DNA of 64,000 nucleotides from the NCBI GenBank assembly GCA_023053685.1, contig JALIGW010000016.1, positions 6,664,501 to 6,728,500 of the forward strand. The letters are read 5' to 3'. Below the pieces are notes generated by a model. That model was given only the letters and a program-made list of their open reading frames with translations, searched no databases and was not told the origin of the DNA. Shown piece after piece: positions 19,240 to 31,239 of this stretch. Origin of the DNA: Diadophis punctatus similis (taxonomy: Eukaryota > Chordata > Lepidosauria > Squamata > Dipsadidae). The translations under genes were made by a program, and so were the position numbers. Numbering within the stretch: position 1 is the first letter of the stretch; every line of letters begins with the position of its first letter.

Positions 19240-19505
19240 GTACATTTTTGACTCTTGGCAAGCTCCTGGACAGGTCCCTGCAGTTTTTTGGCAAGGTTTT
19301 TCAGAAGTTATTTTTATTACTTCTTCCTGGGACGAAGAGTGGCAAAGCCTAGCTGGCTTTGTGCCTAAGGCAGGACTGAAAAATCAGTCTCCTGGTTTCT
19401 AGCTGGATGCCTTAACACAGGGGTCCCCAAACTTGGCAACTTTAAGACTTGTGGACTTCAACTCCCAGAATTCTCCAGCCAGCTTAACCACTGCACCAAA
19501 CTGAT
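19240..19505 (-). repeat. tRNA-derived SINE, split by a MITE
   Basis: On the minus strand the head reads CAGTTTGGTGCAGTGGTTAA (tRNA A box), with a B-box-like block further on and an AAAACTGCAGGGACCTGTCC segment. It is interrupted at 19418-19483 by a hairpin-MITE arm. The duplicated CTTAACCA/CTTAACAC around that arm marks the insertion. Confidence 0.75.
19418..19483. mobile_element. Half hairpin MITE inside the SINE
   Basis: The left arm only (CAGGGGTCCCCAAACTTGGC to GAATTCTCCAGCCAG). The right arm has been lost, probably by hairpin-mediated deletion. Confidence 0.8.
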
Positions 19506-19599
19506 TCCACAAAAGAATTAAGGATGGAATAACCAAAGGCCACTGGCTTTGATATTGTCCTTACTAACTATTGTACCTACAGTAGTGTTTGGAAAGTGG

Positions 19600-19857
<258 letters not shown>

Positions 19858-20025
19858 CTGGGGGCCAGACAGGGGACAGAATGGATCTGCCCTCAGTGTG
19901 GAAGGGATTGCCACACTCGAATTGGCCTTTTTAGCCACACTAGATGCTGTTCTAGGAACTTTTTCTAAAAACTCTTTCCAGAGCACGATACCAAAGTGTT
20001 TCGAGACTGAATGTTGCCAGTGATG

Positions 20026-20101
<76 letters not shown>

Positions 20102-20108
20102 GATAGAT
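20026..20108. repeat. (GATA)n microsatellite
   Basis: Uninterrupted GATA units 170 bp downstream of the first array. Confidence 0.97.
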
Positions 20109-20894
20109 AATTTAATAGTTTATTTAATAAATAAACATCAAGCTATATTTTTGCTAGCCGAACTGAATGATGTCTGCTTGCTCTGATCTGAATATAAGGA
20201 TTAACTGAGAGGGTGCTGGGTGCAGCCTAAAATGGAAATTATCTGCCCTTATTTTCCAACACAATATTCACATTCTAGTTTGCTCAAGCAACTATGAAAT
20301 GATTTCACAGTTAAGACAGTAGTTAAGAAATCCAGCTTTGCATAGTGCAGATGGGCAACTCCTTTTAATCAATTCAGGGTCTGTGCTTCCATCAATTTCA
20401 CATTTCAGGCTCTTTTGCAGATCTGATACTCTAATCAATGCAGTATATTAAGAGAAAAACAGGGATGTTAAACAGAAGAACTATGTAAGTGCAAAAAATC
20501 ATCATGGCTAAGATGAGAACTGCCTTGCAGTGGAAAAGCAATAACCCAAATGATGAACAATTTAGCAGAAACCACACCCTGGAAGAGAACTCAAATAGCA
20601 TTTCTTGACATTCGTCAAACCCACTGATGATAAATGATTTAGCGGCTTTTGGTGAGAGCACAATGTCTAAGAAAGAAGGACTTGGTAATGTTGCATGCAT
20701 AGAATTATTCATAGTTTGGAAAACTTACAGGGAAAACCTTTCATTGCTAAGAATTAGCTAATTGAGATGTTGAAGCAGACACAAGGCCATGGCTCATCTC
20801 TAGCTCACTGTAGAGAATTCTGTACCCCTAATAATAGCTGACAGGACATCCATGGGGTGAGGGGTTTGATTGTGTGCTTGCAATTGCCATTTTG

Positions 20895-20900
<6 letters not shown>
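20109..20900. other. No feature recognised
   Basis: AT-rich intergenic DNA without a supported gene or known repeat. Confidence 0.5.

Positions 20901-20956
<56 letters not shown>
20901..20956. repeat. (AC)n microsatellite
   Basis: Pure AC dinucleotide run of more than 50 bp. Confidence 0.97.
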
Positions 20957-21650
20957 AGATGTCTTGGTACTTTGAATAGTTTTATTAGAAGATTAATAAA
21001 CAATTTAAGGGAATAGAAGGCAATGAAGAGCAATTAGTCATGGTACTTAGATGTTACATGCATGTACAGAGGTAGCATGTCTGTCAATAGCTGTCACTGG
21101 GAATTGAAAACAGGAAAGACTGTTGCATTTATATCCTGGTTGTGAAGTTTCCATAAACTTCTCATTGACTGTCAGAATAAAATGCTGGGTCATCGATGCA
21201 GTACAGTGGTTTTTCCTGCAACACAACTGAACTAAGAGATCACTTTTAAGTCTTTATGAATGGTGCTTAGTGCTGATAGCATGGTTCTGGTTATAGCTGA
21301 CCACATTGGCTAGTAACAATGAGCTGCTGCAACCAGCAAATGAAAGAAATGCAGGGATGTATTGTATTGTGAGCGATCCAGGATGATTTGCTGAAAATGG
21401 GTGGCCATGTCAATGTCCTAAATAAAATAAATGAGTCTGAGCACACAACACTGTCTGCAAAATATTCATTATAAACACCCTTGTCTTGCCTGATAGTCAA
21501 AGAGAGACCTTGCTATTAAGATGTCAATAATAAGCAAGGTAATTTAAGTAAATGTTCCTGTTCCATGAGTGAGGGGCTAATGCTTAAGATCTGAAGTTAC
21601 GAAAGCAGAGACAGCTTCTTTGTCAGACAGAGCCTGACAACCCTTCAGGA
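20957..21650. other. No feature recognised
   Basis: Single-copy-looking DNA with no supported gene or repeat. Confidence 0.45.
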
Positions 21651-21729
21651 TGAAGCTGTTCAGGAATGGAGGTCGTGCAGCCAGCATCCTGTCTCACCAG
21701 GCATGCAGACACACAGCCAATGTGTGTTT

Positions 21730-21845
21730 CTGGCATTTCTGGACCCCTGCATAATTAGTCCAGGGGGTCCAGAAATGTAGCTATCCAATTATACAGGGGT
21801 CTAGAAATGGCATTTCTGGGGCCCTGCATAATTGGACAGCTGCAT
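21730..21845. repeat. Alternating inverted and direct short repeats
   Basis: The block CATTTCTGGACCCCTGCATA at 21735 is followed by inverted copies (GGGGGTCCAGAAATG near 21763; CAGGGGTCTAGAAATG near 21795) and then a direct copy (CATTTCTGGGGCCCTGCATA near 21811). It could fold into alternative hairpins. I cannot assign it to a family. Confidence 0.7.
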
Positions 21846-21889
21846 TCCTGTCAAACAGGCAACAAGTGGTCAAAATAGGGAATGCCCTA

Positions 21890-22965
21890 TCAAATCCTGT
21901 ACCTGTTAACAGAGGTGTCCTCAAGGCAGTGTTTTAGGATCAACTCTCTTTATACTTTACATAAATGACCTTTGTGATCATATTAAAAGCAACTGCGTTC
22001 TCTTCGCTGATGATGTAAAACTATTCAACACCACCGACAATGCTGCTACCCTTCAAAAAGACCTTGACTATGTGTCAGAATGGTCAAACAAGTGGCAACT
22101 TCAAATCTCAACCAACAAATGCTCTGTCTTACATATTGGCCAAAAAAAAATCAGAACATAAAATAGAAACTGGATGGACACGACCTTGTAGACAACCCTC
22201 ACTCTGTCAAAGACCTTGGAATACTCATCTCTAATGATCTAAGTGCCAGACCCCACTGTAACAATATTGCAAAGAAAGCATTAAGAGTTTTTAACCTAAT
22301 CTTGCGTAGCTTCTTCTCTGGTAATATTGTACTGCTAACTAGAGCATACAAAACATTTGCTAGACCAATTCTCGAATACAGCTCATCTGTCTGGAACCCA
22401 CACTGCATAGCGGACATTAATACAATTGAGAGAGTCCAGAGATATTTCACGAGAAGAGTCCTACACTCCTGTGCTTGCAGCAGAATACCTTATGCCACCA
22501 GACTTGAAATTTTGGGCTTAGACAACTTAGAACTACGCTGCCTTCGATCTGACCTAAGGGTAGTACATAAAATTATCTGCTACAATTTCCTGTCAATGAA
22601 TACTTCAGCTTCAACCACAACAATACACGAGCACACAATAGATACAAACTTAATGTAAACAGCTCCAACCTCGATTGCAGGAAATACGACTTCAGCAACA
22701 GAGTGGTCAATGCCTGGAATGCACTACCAGACTCTGTGGTTTCTTCCCCAAACCCCCAAAACTTTAACCTTAGACTATCTACTGTTGACCTCACCCCATT
22801 CCTAAGAGGTCTGTAAGGGGCGTGCATAAGCGCACCAACGTGCCTACCGTCCCTGTCCTAATGTCCCCTTTTATTCGTATCCATTTCATGTATTAATAAC
22901 CATGTTTATACCTATATCTGTTATCTAATACATGCTTGACAAAATAAATTTAAAAAATAAAAAAA
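21890..22965 (+). mobile_element. 3' part of a non-LTR retrotransposon (reverse transcriptase and 3' end)
   Basis: Translated pieces show the RT motifs in order: a GSTLFILYINDL-like block near 21930, the catalytic FADD (FADDVKLF) near 22003, a KWQLQIS block, and later a C-terminal region with RPILEYSSSVWNPH and LEILGLDNLELRCLR. Frameshifts break the frame (for example at the A run near 22142). The 3' end is ATGCTTGACAAAATAAATTT plus A-rich tail. Jockey/CR1/L2-like group, family not certain. The same 3' end occurs inverted at 24076 and 56588. Confidence 0.85.
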
Positions 22966-23728
22966 CAATTCAGAAGTTGCTCTCCAGCTCTTGCTATATT
23001 TGCTTGTTTTTTGATGAGGAGGAAATTCAAACAACTACATCAAATCCTCCAGGGGTGTCCACAGAAAAGGAGTAAAAAAGTCAAAATAGAAGCTACAGAC
23101 ACGTGACTGAAGCCCCATCACACTTTAAAATGCAGTCCCTCCCTTCCTTGCAACCCCAATAATCTCTTTTCAAAGAAGACAGTACCAAAACAGATTAAAC
23201 CATTCTGCTTTTTTTTAGTGCCTATTAGCATTTTGCTGTCTTCACTGAGGAGCTCTTACGCTTCTATTTGAAATAGATTCCAAAAGGTTTTCTATTCCTC
23301 TTAGCAGCCTTTGCCTAATCCTGCGTCTTGTGATTTTTAGCTTTCCTGGCACTGCCTTGACCTACTCTGGAGTATCCATTTGTTCTCATTCTTGGCCACT
23401 TTCACCTCCAGGTTCCTTCTTTGTTTTGCAGTCTTTTGTTATATCCTTCAATAGCTCTTTTGTACTAATGAGAGTCATCCCACTATGTCTTAGTTATAAC
23501 TATTCAATCATATTAACTTTCCTGTTCTAAGAGTTCAAGCTCATCTTATTTCCTTTACTTTGAGCAGTACTACATGGACACTGAGGGCAATGAACCTGAG
23601 GATTCTTCCTGGTTTTTCCACAGTGGCTTAGGAGGTCTTAGCAAGCTTATCCCTCCCTTACTCCTGCAATGTATCAGCTTTTGTCTGAAGTTCTCACACC
23701 GGGGTTTCCTTCTCCAGTCACTCTAGAC
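22966..23728. other. No feature recognised
   Basis: No supported gene, RNA or repeat, apart from short T-rich runs. Confidence 0.45.
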
Positions 23729-23863
23729 CAGTGTTTCTCAACCTTGGCAGTTTGAAGATGTGTGGACTTCAACTCCCAGAATTCCCCAGCCAGCGTTGCT
23801 GGCTGTGGAATTCTGGGAGTTGAAGTCCACACATCTTCAAACTGCCAAGGTTGAGAAACACTG
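23729..23863. mobile_element. Hairpin MITE (CAGTGTTTCTCAACC type), exact target duplication
   Basis: Almost perfect palindrome starting CAGTGTTTCTCAACCTTGGC and ending with its complement. The flanks are CTCTAGAC on both sides (23721-23728, 23864-23871). A transcript would fold into a stem of about 60 bp. Confidence 0.95.
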
Positions 23864-23964
23864 CTCTAGACTTCAATTAAAATGTCCCTGATCAAGTTTG
23901 ATTGCTTTGTCCAAACACATTTTTCTTTATCTTTGGAGGAACAACCTATCTCATAGTTAATCAT

Positions 23965-24075
23965 TTATTTTTTTTATTTTTTTATTTTATTTTATTTTAT
24001 TTTATTATTATTTTATTTTTTTTATTTTTTATTTTTTTATTTTTTATTTTATTTTACTATTTTATTTTATTTGTT
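23965..24075. repeat. T-rich (TTTTA)n low-complexity tract
   Basis: Irregular TTTTA/TTTAT repeats. This is the expanded A-rich tail of the reverse-oriented LINE fragment that follows. Confidence 0.85.
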
Positions 24076-24240
24076 TTTTTTTGTCAAGTACGTATTGGTG
24101 ATATACATATATATAACATTGTTTATATACATAAGATGGGTACTAATAAAAGGGAACATTAGGACAGGGACGGTAGGCACACTGGTCCCCTTATGCACGC
24201 CCCTTACTGACCTCTTAGGAATCGGGTGAGGTCAACCATC
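24076..24240 (-). mobile_element. LINE 3' end, same family as 21890-22965
   Basis: The reverse complement matches the last part of that element: GTTGACCTCACCCGATTCCT, GGGCGTGCATAAG, GTGCCTACCGTCCCTGTCCT, ending CTTGACAAA plus the tail. Confidence 0.88.
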
Positions 24241-25124
24241 TTCCGTGGACATTATTTCCATAATAGTATATTTTTCCTGTTTCCAATGCTCTTCCATGGA
24301 CAAGAAAGATGGTGGAGAACATCATCTAAGTCCCCAGGTTCTTCATTCCTTGAGTTTCAGAACCCAATATCTGCATAGACTTAGGAACTTACTAATTGAT
24401 AACCCTTTCAGTCTACACATGAATGAGCTGAAAGGGTTATCAGGTAGCAGTCTTCTTGAATCTTGGCAGCTTCTTTATTACATTCCTTATCCACACCCCC
24501 ATAAGGCCAGTTTTGTTCTTTTTCTTCCTAATTGCTGTTCAGGTGCATATTTGTTCCTTTTTTAGATTAGCTGACTGCATACTATCAGAAAGAAAAGTAG
24601 TGAACAGAATTGCTTTGTTTCTGAATTGTCTTCTGAGCATCGTGCCCATATTCGTTAGTTATCCTTGTTTGTGGCTTATCCTATATTCCTCCTCTAAGCA
24701 GCCTCTACTTTCTCAGCAAAAAGCAATTGCTCTGTCACCCTTAATAAAGCCTTCAGCAGCTTTCAGGACACACCTAGTGCAATTAGCATCTATTCAGGAG
24801 ATGACCTTTTAACCCATATAGCTAAGCATAGAGTCTCATAGTTTTGCAGCTCAGAACTTCTCTTAACTCCTGTTGAATTTTGCCACCAAAGGTTTGGTAT
24901 CTCTCCCCATTCCTTGTTCAGAGATCTGAGAAGATCTGAGAAGACATCTTGTTATGCAGATTAGGGCTACAATATCTGATCTCTGCTCCAAATATCCAGG
25001 TAACCATTGGATGGCAACAATCATTTCTCTATTTCTCTGCTGCTATTTAATGGAACGTATGTGCCTGTCCATCCCACTACTGATGTATCTATCTGCTTTT
25101 TGCTTTCTTTATCATAATGCATAT
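24241..25124. other. No feature recognised
   Basis: No supported gene or named repeat. Confidence 0.45.
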
Positions 25125-25182
25125 TACAAGAGTCCCCAGGGAGTTGGGCGGCCTATAAATCCAATAAATAAATAAATAAAAA
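25125..25182 (+). mobile_element. L2-type LINE tail
   Basis: GAGTTGGGCGGCCTATAAAT followed by (AATA)n is the usual 3' end of squamate L2-type elements. Only the tail is recognisable here. Confidence 0.75.
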
Positions 25183-26505
25183 ATACAAGCCTTTGGAGCA
25201 GAAACTTTTATATACGGCATCTAACTCACAGCTAGGGCTAAATCAGTTGCATTCTTAACTAAAGCCAGACCAATGTACCAAGCAGAGGACGGGGGTTTAT
25301 ATTGGACCCAGAATGATGAAGATACACAATTCCATACAGCCATAAAGCAAACAAACTATGACTTTGGGTTAGCATAGTGTGCAAACCCTACAATTAACAT
25401 CTTCAAGGCTTTTTCTAAAGCACTGATATGGCAATTACATTTTTCCCCCAAACATTATGAAGCCTGGGATAGACAAGCAAGTATTTTTCCAGTTCTTCTG
25501 AGCAAGCAATGTCTTTTGATATTATTGTTAACAACATATTGACTATAGGTTTCCCATTCGGGTATTAGATAGCCTGTAAAATCTAAACCGAGCTGTTTTA
25601 GGCTGCTCAAGGGAGGAGTTTTGGGATATATTCCTTCTTTTTAACACTGCACAAGTAAAAGCCACTGAGATGTTTTAATTAGAGAGCAAGCACAGCAGGT
25701 TGCTTTCCGCTGCGTGACGCATGTAAAAACCTATCTGCTCGGATGTGCACAGAACAGAAGGTCTAAAGGAAAGCTGCTGTTCTCTTCCCTATAGCTTTAG
25801 GCATTTTATATGCCCATCATCATTCACAAAAAGATAGAGTCAAATGCATCTTTCAGCCAAATGAACAAATAAAAGAAAGAAAATCTAGGGCATTGAAAGG
25901 ATGAAGAAATTGGGAAGAAAGTTTTACCGCAGCATTTCTTAATTTGAAATTTAGAGTACTAAATACTAATTAAGTGTGCTCAGGGTTCCTTGGATTACAA
26001 TTCTGATCAACCTAAATAAAATGATAGGGAAAAATAGTTGGGGAGGATGGAGTTTCAGTTTAATAACGCAGGAGGGAAGGCCATTTTAAAATATGAATTT
26101 GGAAAAGTGAAAAAAAATGGGCTGCTATAACAGAAAATAATAGTTTATGCATATAAACTATACAGTAGGAGAAAAAAAGTTGGTGAACAAATATAGTTTT
26201 GAATAATTATCCCACCTTATAATGTAGCCTTCTCCAGTCTGATATATTTTACAAGACCTAAAATTGCAATTTACAGGACTCTGAACATATTGGTTGAGAA
26301 GTTCTGGAGTTAAAGACCCAAAACATTAAGTGGAAGAGGGCAAATTGTCATACTATGTCAGCAATGTCCCCAATCTCATATTTAAATTGTTCTAGTAATT
26401 TCCCTATACTCTTACCACTAGCAGTATGGTAACCATGGATCATAAATTTGACTGCCAGAAGGTTAGGTAAGGGGAGACTGGTTATAGGAGTACTGTACTC
26501 TATGG
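25183..26505. other. No feature recognised
   Basis: AT-rich intergenic DNA. No gene, RNA or element could be supported. Confidence 0.5.
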
Positions 26506-26641
26506 CAGTGTTTCCCAACCTTGGCAACTTGAAGATGTCTGGACTTCAACTCCCAGAATTCCCCAGCCAGCGAATGCTGGCTGGGGAATTCTGGGAGTTG
26601 AAGTCCAGACATCTTCAAGTTGCCAAGGTTGGGAAACACTG
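26506..26641. mobile_element. Hairpin MITE, exact target duplication CTCTATGG
   Basis: Ends CAGTGTTTCCCAACCTTGGC and its complement. The two arms are virtually identical across GAAGATGTCTGGACTTCAAC and the CCCAGCCAGC centre. CTCTATGG is on both sides (26498-26505, 26642-26649). It is the least diverged palindrome in the window, so probably young. Confidence 0.95.
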
Positions 26642-27254
26642 CTCTATGGCATAGCTTACACTTCACACTAAGCCATGCTTTGTGTAGCCACATTTTATTG
26701 AACAAGCATAATTGGCTGAGTTCATATAAAATATTAAGCCAAAACCAGACAAACCATATTGATGTATGAATTCAGTCTATGATAATTAAAACAGACTGTG
26801 TATTATGCTGTCAGAAACAAAAGTATATTCTACATATCACTTCACAAGGTCATTTAAGTGTTACAGACCTAGCTTAATCTCCTTGTTATTCAAACTGTTG
26901 ACAGAAAACTTGGAGGATAAGATAAAGTCAAAAGAGTCAAGAAGAATTTATTCTATCTCATAAAAAAAATCAGATTGGGGCTGCTGTATCTCCTCAAACT
27001 TTTTTTTAAAAAGTTATTCATTGTGTGAAGAAAGCACATTGCTTGTATAAAGAAGACTCCAGATACAATCTGTCATGTTTCCAAACACTGAAGTTGCAGT
27101 GATGGGAAAGATCTTTCTGTGACACCTAGAAAGTTTCTGCCAAAATAAGATAAACAATAGGTCACCCTTCCCCAATCACCTTGAAGATATGCTGGAACTC
27201 CAACTTCTGCCGTTCTCAGTGGACCATGGTGGTTGGGTAATTCTGGGACATGTA
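26642..27254. other. No feature recognised
   Basis: No supported gene or repeat. Confidence 0.45.
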
Positions 27255-27412
27255 ATCAGATTAACAGAATTGGAAGGGACCTTGCAGGTCACCTAGTACA
27301 ACCCCCTGCCCAAGCAGGAGACCCTACATCTGCTCCTACCTAGGATCACACTCACAACCTCCTGATTGTGAGGCAAGAACTCCACCTCTAGGCCACAGCA
27401 GCTGGGTTATCA
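27255..27412 (-). repeat. tRNA-related SINE with CR1-like 3' tail
   Basis: On the minus strand: a tRNA-like head GTGGCCTAGAGGTGGAGTTC with a B-box-like GGTTGTGAGTGTGATCC, then a tail GGGGTTGTACTAGGTGACCT and CCCTTCCAATTCTGTTAATC as in CR1 3' ends. The structure suggests mobilisation by CR1 machinery. Confidence 0.75.
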
Positions 27413-28084
27413 TAACACAACTGGAGAGCATCTTTTGGAGAGAAGAACTGGGCTAGCAGAAAGGCAATCTAGCCTAGCATAAGTCCATTTCCTATATTTC
27501 TAATATTGTTTACAAGTTTGTAGACAAAGTTTTATTTTTTTATTCTGTGTTTGCTTTTGGAAACCAGTTATTACTTTGCCCACTTTAGTGGACAGGATAA
27601 GTGGCAAAACGGATATTCCAGGTCTAACCCAGCCTCATGAGTCATAAAAGCCCACTCAACATCAGATTATAGCACACACAACAGAAACGGAAATAGAAAA
27701 TGGCTAAAAATGGAAAATAAAGCCATGACGACTGTTGAGCTTTTCAGATTAAAAAGTAAGTACCCTTAGAATAAGCTAAAAACAGTACCTGGTGTGGGCA
27801 GAAAGTTCAGCACGAAGATGGCAAATCAATGAAAAAGCCCTTCAGAAACCTAGGAAGCAAGCAATAGCGAGATGAGAGTATCAAATAAGTCCAAATGTCT
27901 TAATTAATGTGCTGCTTCTTTTCACTGGGAATTCTTTTCAACATACACAATACAGTATCTATGTGTGCTCATTTATTTATTTTTAAACCAAATCTCTGTA
28001 AATAAGTAAGAGTTTTACAGGGAATATTCAGTACTGTCTTAGCAGTTTTGCAGTGCAATTCTGCACGTATCTATTCATAGTAAG
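27413..28084. other. No feature recognised
   Basis: AT-rich DNA with no supported gene or repeat. Confidence 0.45.
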
Positions 28085-28545
28085 CCTTGCTGATTAGGAT
28101 TCTGCGCCATCAGATTGTTTTCAACTCCTGTAATCATGTAGATTTTTCCCATTACAACCTATCTCTAGCCTGGCTTTTTTAAGATCTCCCAGTGGTTCCC
28201 TCATCACCACTGTAACTAAATCCATAGGAAAAGCATTGATGCCTTTGAATGTTAGTGTTGAAGAAGATTCCTGAAAATAGTCAGGAATCTATGGGCAGAT
28301 GGATCACTGAACAAATCAATCCAGGGTTCTTGTCTGAAGCACAGATGACCAGCTTCAAATTATCCTACTTTGGACACATTACACAAATACCCAGTTCTCT
28401 TGAAAAAGGTGGGAAACGTGGAAAGAAAGAGAAGAGGGCGACCAGCAGCCTGGTCGTCTGTGCCTCGGGCAAGAACTCTGGGTTGATTTGTTTAATGATC
28501 TATCACATCAAGGGTCTTCTCCAACACCAATGTTCAAAGGTGCTG
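28085..28545 (+). mobile_element. BovB/RTE-like LINE fragment
   Basis: Contains ATGCCTTTGAATG-type and CAAATTATCCTACTTTGGACAC-type blocks, the latter coding for the KLSYFGHI stretch seen near the C terminus of BovB-type RTE proteins, followed by a Lys/Gly/Arg-rich segment. Frameshifted and dead. A related fragment lies at 36440. Confidence 0.65.
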
Positions 28546-28703
28546 TGTACAGGCTTCCCTCAGGTCCTCAGCTGAAGCCGGGCTGCTGCAGCAAGCTGAT
28601 TGGTCACAGCCGTTCTGGCTCGACTATATAAGGAGTTGTCAAGGTACTGACTTTGCCGCTTTCTGTTAGCCTGAGCGTGCCACGCTAAGCAGACAGGCTA
28701 GCG

Positions 28704-29064
28704 CAGTGATGGCGAACCTTTTTTGGCTCGCGTGCCAAAAGGGATGCGTGTGTGCACGCTAGCGTGCGCGCGTGCCCACACCCATGCCCTCCCCCGCGCA
28801 TGCACGCACACACCCGCACTGCCCCCTGCACATGCGAACAAGCCCCCCCCCCACGCTGCCTCCACGCACATGTGCACAGGCCTCACTGAAGCCTCTGGAC
28901 TCCTGAAGCCTGGGGAGAGCGAAAACAGCCAAAAAGAAGGCCGAAAATCAGCTGGCCAGCGTGCACATGTGCGCTGGAGCTGACATAGGGCAACACTTCG
29001 CGTGCCCTCAGATATGGCTCCGCGTGCCACCTGTGGCACGCGTGCCATAGGTTCGCCATCACTG
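28704..29064. mobile_element. hAT-like MITE, CAGTGATGGCGAACCT type
   Basis: Inverted ends CAGTGATGGCGAACCT and AGGTTCGCCATCACTG. Target duplication GGCTAGCG/GGCTAGCA (7 of 8). The interior is GC-rich with alternating GTGCGCGC/CACACAC tracts and short inverted repeats of GTGCACATG-type sequence. No transposase. Confidence 0.92.
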
Positions 29065-29544
29065 GGCTAGCATTTACTGTTAGCATTTACCTTGAGCTGC
29101 ATAAACTTGCTAGTCTTTCAAACGTGTCTGCCTCAGTTTGTATGTCTTCTAAGACATATCAAAAGGAATCAATATTTTTCCTTTTTTGCTTCTTCAGAAT
29201 CCGAAACCCAGATGAGTTCAGTGGAATGTCTGTGTAAAAGCAAAGCTTATAATTTCTGTGCCATTTCTTCCTCCAAGAGACCTCACAGGGATTTCTTACC
29301 AGAGAAGAGCTTCCCACCATCAGGGCCGCTGCTGACATACAAGACATTTTGTACAAAATTCCACCTAGTTCTTGCTCCAATTTTTTTAAAATATTCAAAA
29401 TGTATTAAATATAAATACCTAACAAAATTTACACAAGGGCTTGCTGATTTGTGGGTATCACTTAATCATTCATCATACCTAATTTTGGTGGCCAAGGGTA
29501 CATGTGTGAAGTCAGAAGGTCTGTCTTGTTTTATTGTAGCTCCT
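29065..29544. other. No feature recognised
   Basis: No supported gene. Open frames here lack any recognisable family. Confidence 0.45.
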
Positions 29545-30530
29545 TTATCAATCAGAATAGACCTGGAAGGGATCTTGGAGGTTTTCTAGTCCAGCCCCCT
29601 GCTCAAGCAGGAGTCCCTACCATTTCAAACAAGTGACTGTCCAGTCTCTTCTTAAAAACCCCAGAGATGAAGTACCCACAACTTCTGAAGGCAAGCTGTT
29701 CCACTGGTTAATTGTCCTTTCTGTTAGGAAGTTTCTCCTTAATTCCAAGTTGCTTCTCTCCTTGATTAATTTCCATCCATTGTTCCTTGTCTCGCCTTCT
29801 GGTGCTTTGGAAAATAAATTGACCTTCTCCGCTTTGTTTCAGCCTCTCAAATACTGGAACACTGCCAGGGGTGGGCTTCAAAATTTTTTAGCAAGGGGTT
29901 CTTTGCCCGGTTGCTGGGTGGGCGTGGCCATGGTGGGTGTGGCCTAGTTGGCCTCCTGCACCACAGCCGGGTGGGCTCCGGAGGTTTTCCTCAAGCCTCT
30001 GGGACGGAGAAAATGGCCTCCCCAGGCTCCGATGGCCCGCTGGAGGCCAGAAACAGGCCCGTTTCTGGCCTTCTCGAACTTCCGGTACGCCCGTTTTTCA
30101 CCCTCCCCGAGCCTCTGCGCGCGCCCTGCGCTTTCCTGCATCAAAAACAGGCTGTGTGGGGACTCCTGGGAGGGGAGGGGTGGGTGGGGCCAGCCAAGAA
30201 TGGGATTTGGGGTTCTCCAAACTGCCCAGAATCTTAGCTAGAGGTTCTCCCGAACCCCTGCGAACCCCCAGCAGCCCACCCCTGAACACTGCTATCACGT
30301 CCCCCCTAGTCCTTCTTTTCTTTGGACTAGCCAAACCCAAATCCTGCAACCTGTTCTTCATATGTTTTAGGCCTTTATTAATTTTAGTTGCTCTTCTCTA
30401 CATTTTTCCAAAGTCTCAACAACTTTTTTGTAATGTGGTGACCAAAACTGGATTCAGTATTCCAGGTGTGGCCTTACTAAGGTTTTATAAAGCGGTACTA
30501 ATACTCATACTCATATCTTCTCTTTTTATT
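29545..30530 (-). mobile_element. CR1 LINE 3' region, interrupted by a hAT-like element
   Basis: Minus-strand CR1. The 3' end block GACCTGGAAGGGATCTTGGA lies at 29560, followed inward by TAATTGTCCTTTCTGTTAGG, GAAGTTTCTCCTTAATTCC and, beyond the insert, TATCACGTCCCCCCTAGTCC and GTGACCAAAACTGGATTC. Split at 29866-30284 by an element with its own target duplication. Confidence 0.88.
29866..30284. mobile_element. CAGGGGTGGG-type hAT-like element inside CR1
   Basis: Ends CAGGGGTGGGCT and AGCCCACCCCTG. AACACTGC on both sides (29858-29865, 30285-30292) is an exact 8-bp target duplication. The interior carries the GGTGGGCGTGGCC box common to the family and a GC-rich centre with GGCCAGAAACAGGCCCG-type inverted repeats. 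Confidence 0.92.
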
Positions 30531-31239
30531 TAGCTGGCACCCTCCCTCATGCAGTGCCCTTGAGTGGCACCCAATTTGTACACTAGGTTACACCAGCTTC
30601 ACACAATCTAAATATAGCCATAGCTCCATCTTTGCAGTCACCAACAGTATGTTTTTTTTTCTATGTGAATCCTAAAGATAATAAAGAGTAAATAAATTAA
30701 CTCTCTGCTAGGGTTATACTATGTATTATGTCTCCAAACAAGCTCATTGAAGCAATTCTCCTAGTCATATTCTATCTCATAATCTCTGGGTCTACATACC
30801 AACATACTGAGCGTGAGTCTACCTCCTCCTCCTCCTCCTCCTCCTTTCTTCTTCTTCAAAAAAGCTTTTCTCATAGTACATTTTTGAAGTTGCCTCAAGT
30901 AGTAAACAAGATGCCAATCTCTGAACTAGTTTAGGGGTCATTTTGAAATCTTACATTCTTTCCGTGAACTCGGGATTAGATGACAATAATGAAATACCTG
31001 TGGCTGATTTATGGTTAGCATTCCCAGGATACCTTGTCCGCCTAGAACAGTTCCTTTGACTTCTTTTGTTGACTTTAACATTGTTGGCCTCAATTCCCCA
31101 GGCGGTATTATCATTCTTATTATTAGGCTGCAAAGCTTTTGATAGTCAGGGAATGTTTTGGGTGTGGTTGAAGGTCAACAGTATAAATTTTCAGTTTTGA
31201 GTAAAGGTAGAAGGCTGTGGATCCTAAAAGAGTATGAGA
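30531..31239. other. No gene recognised; (TCC)n run
   Basis: A (TCC)n tract lies at about 30820-30845. Otherwise AT-rich DNA with no named feature. Confidence 0.5.
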
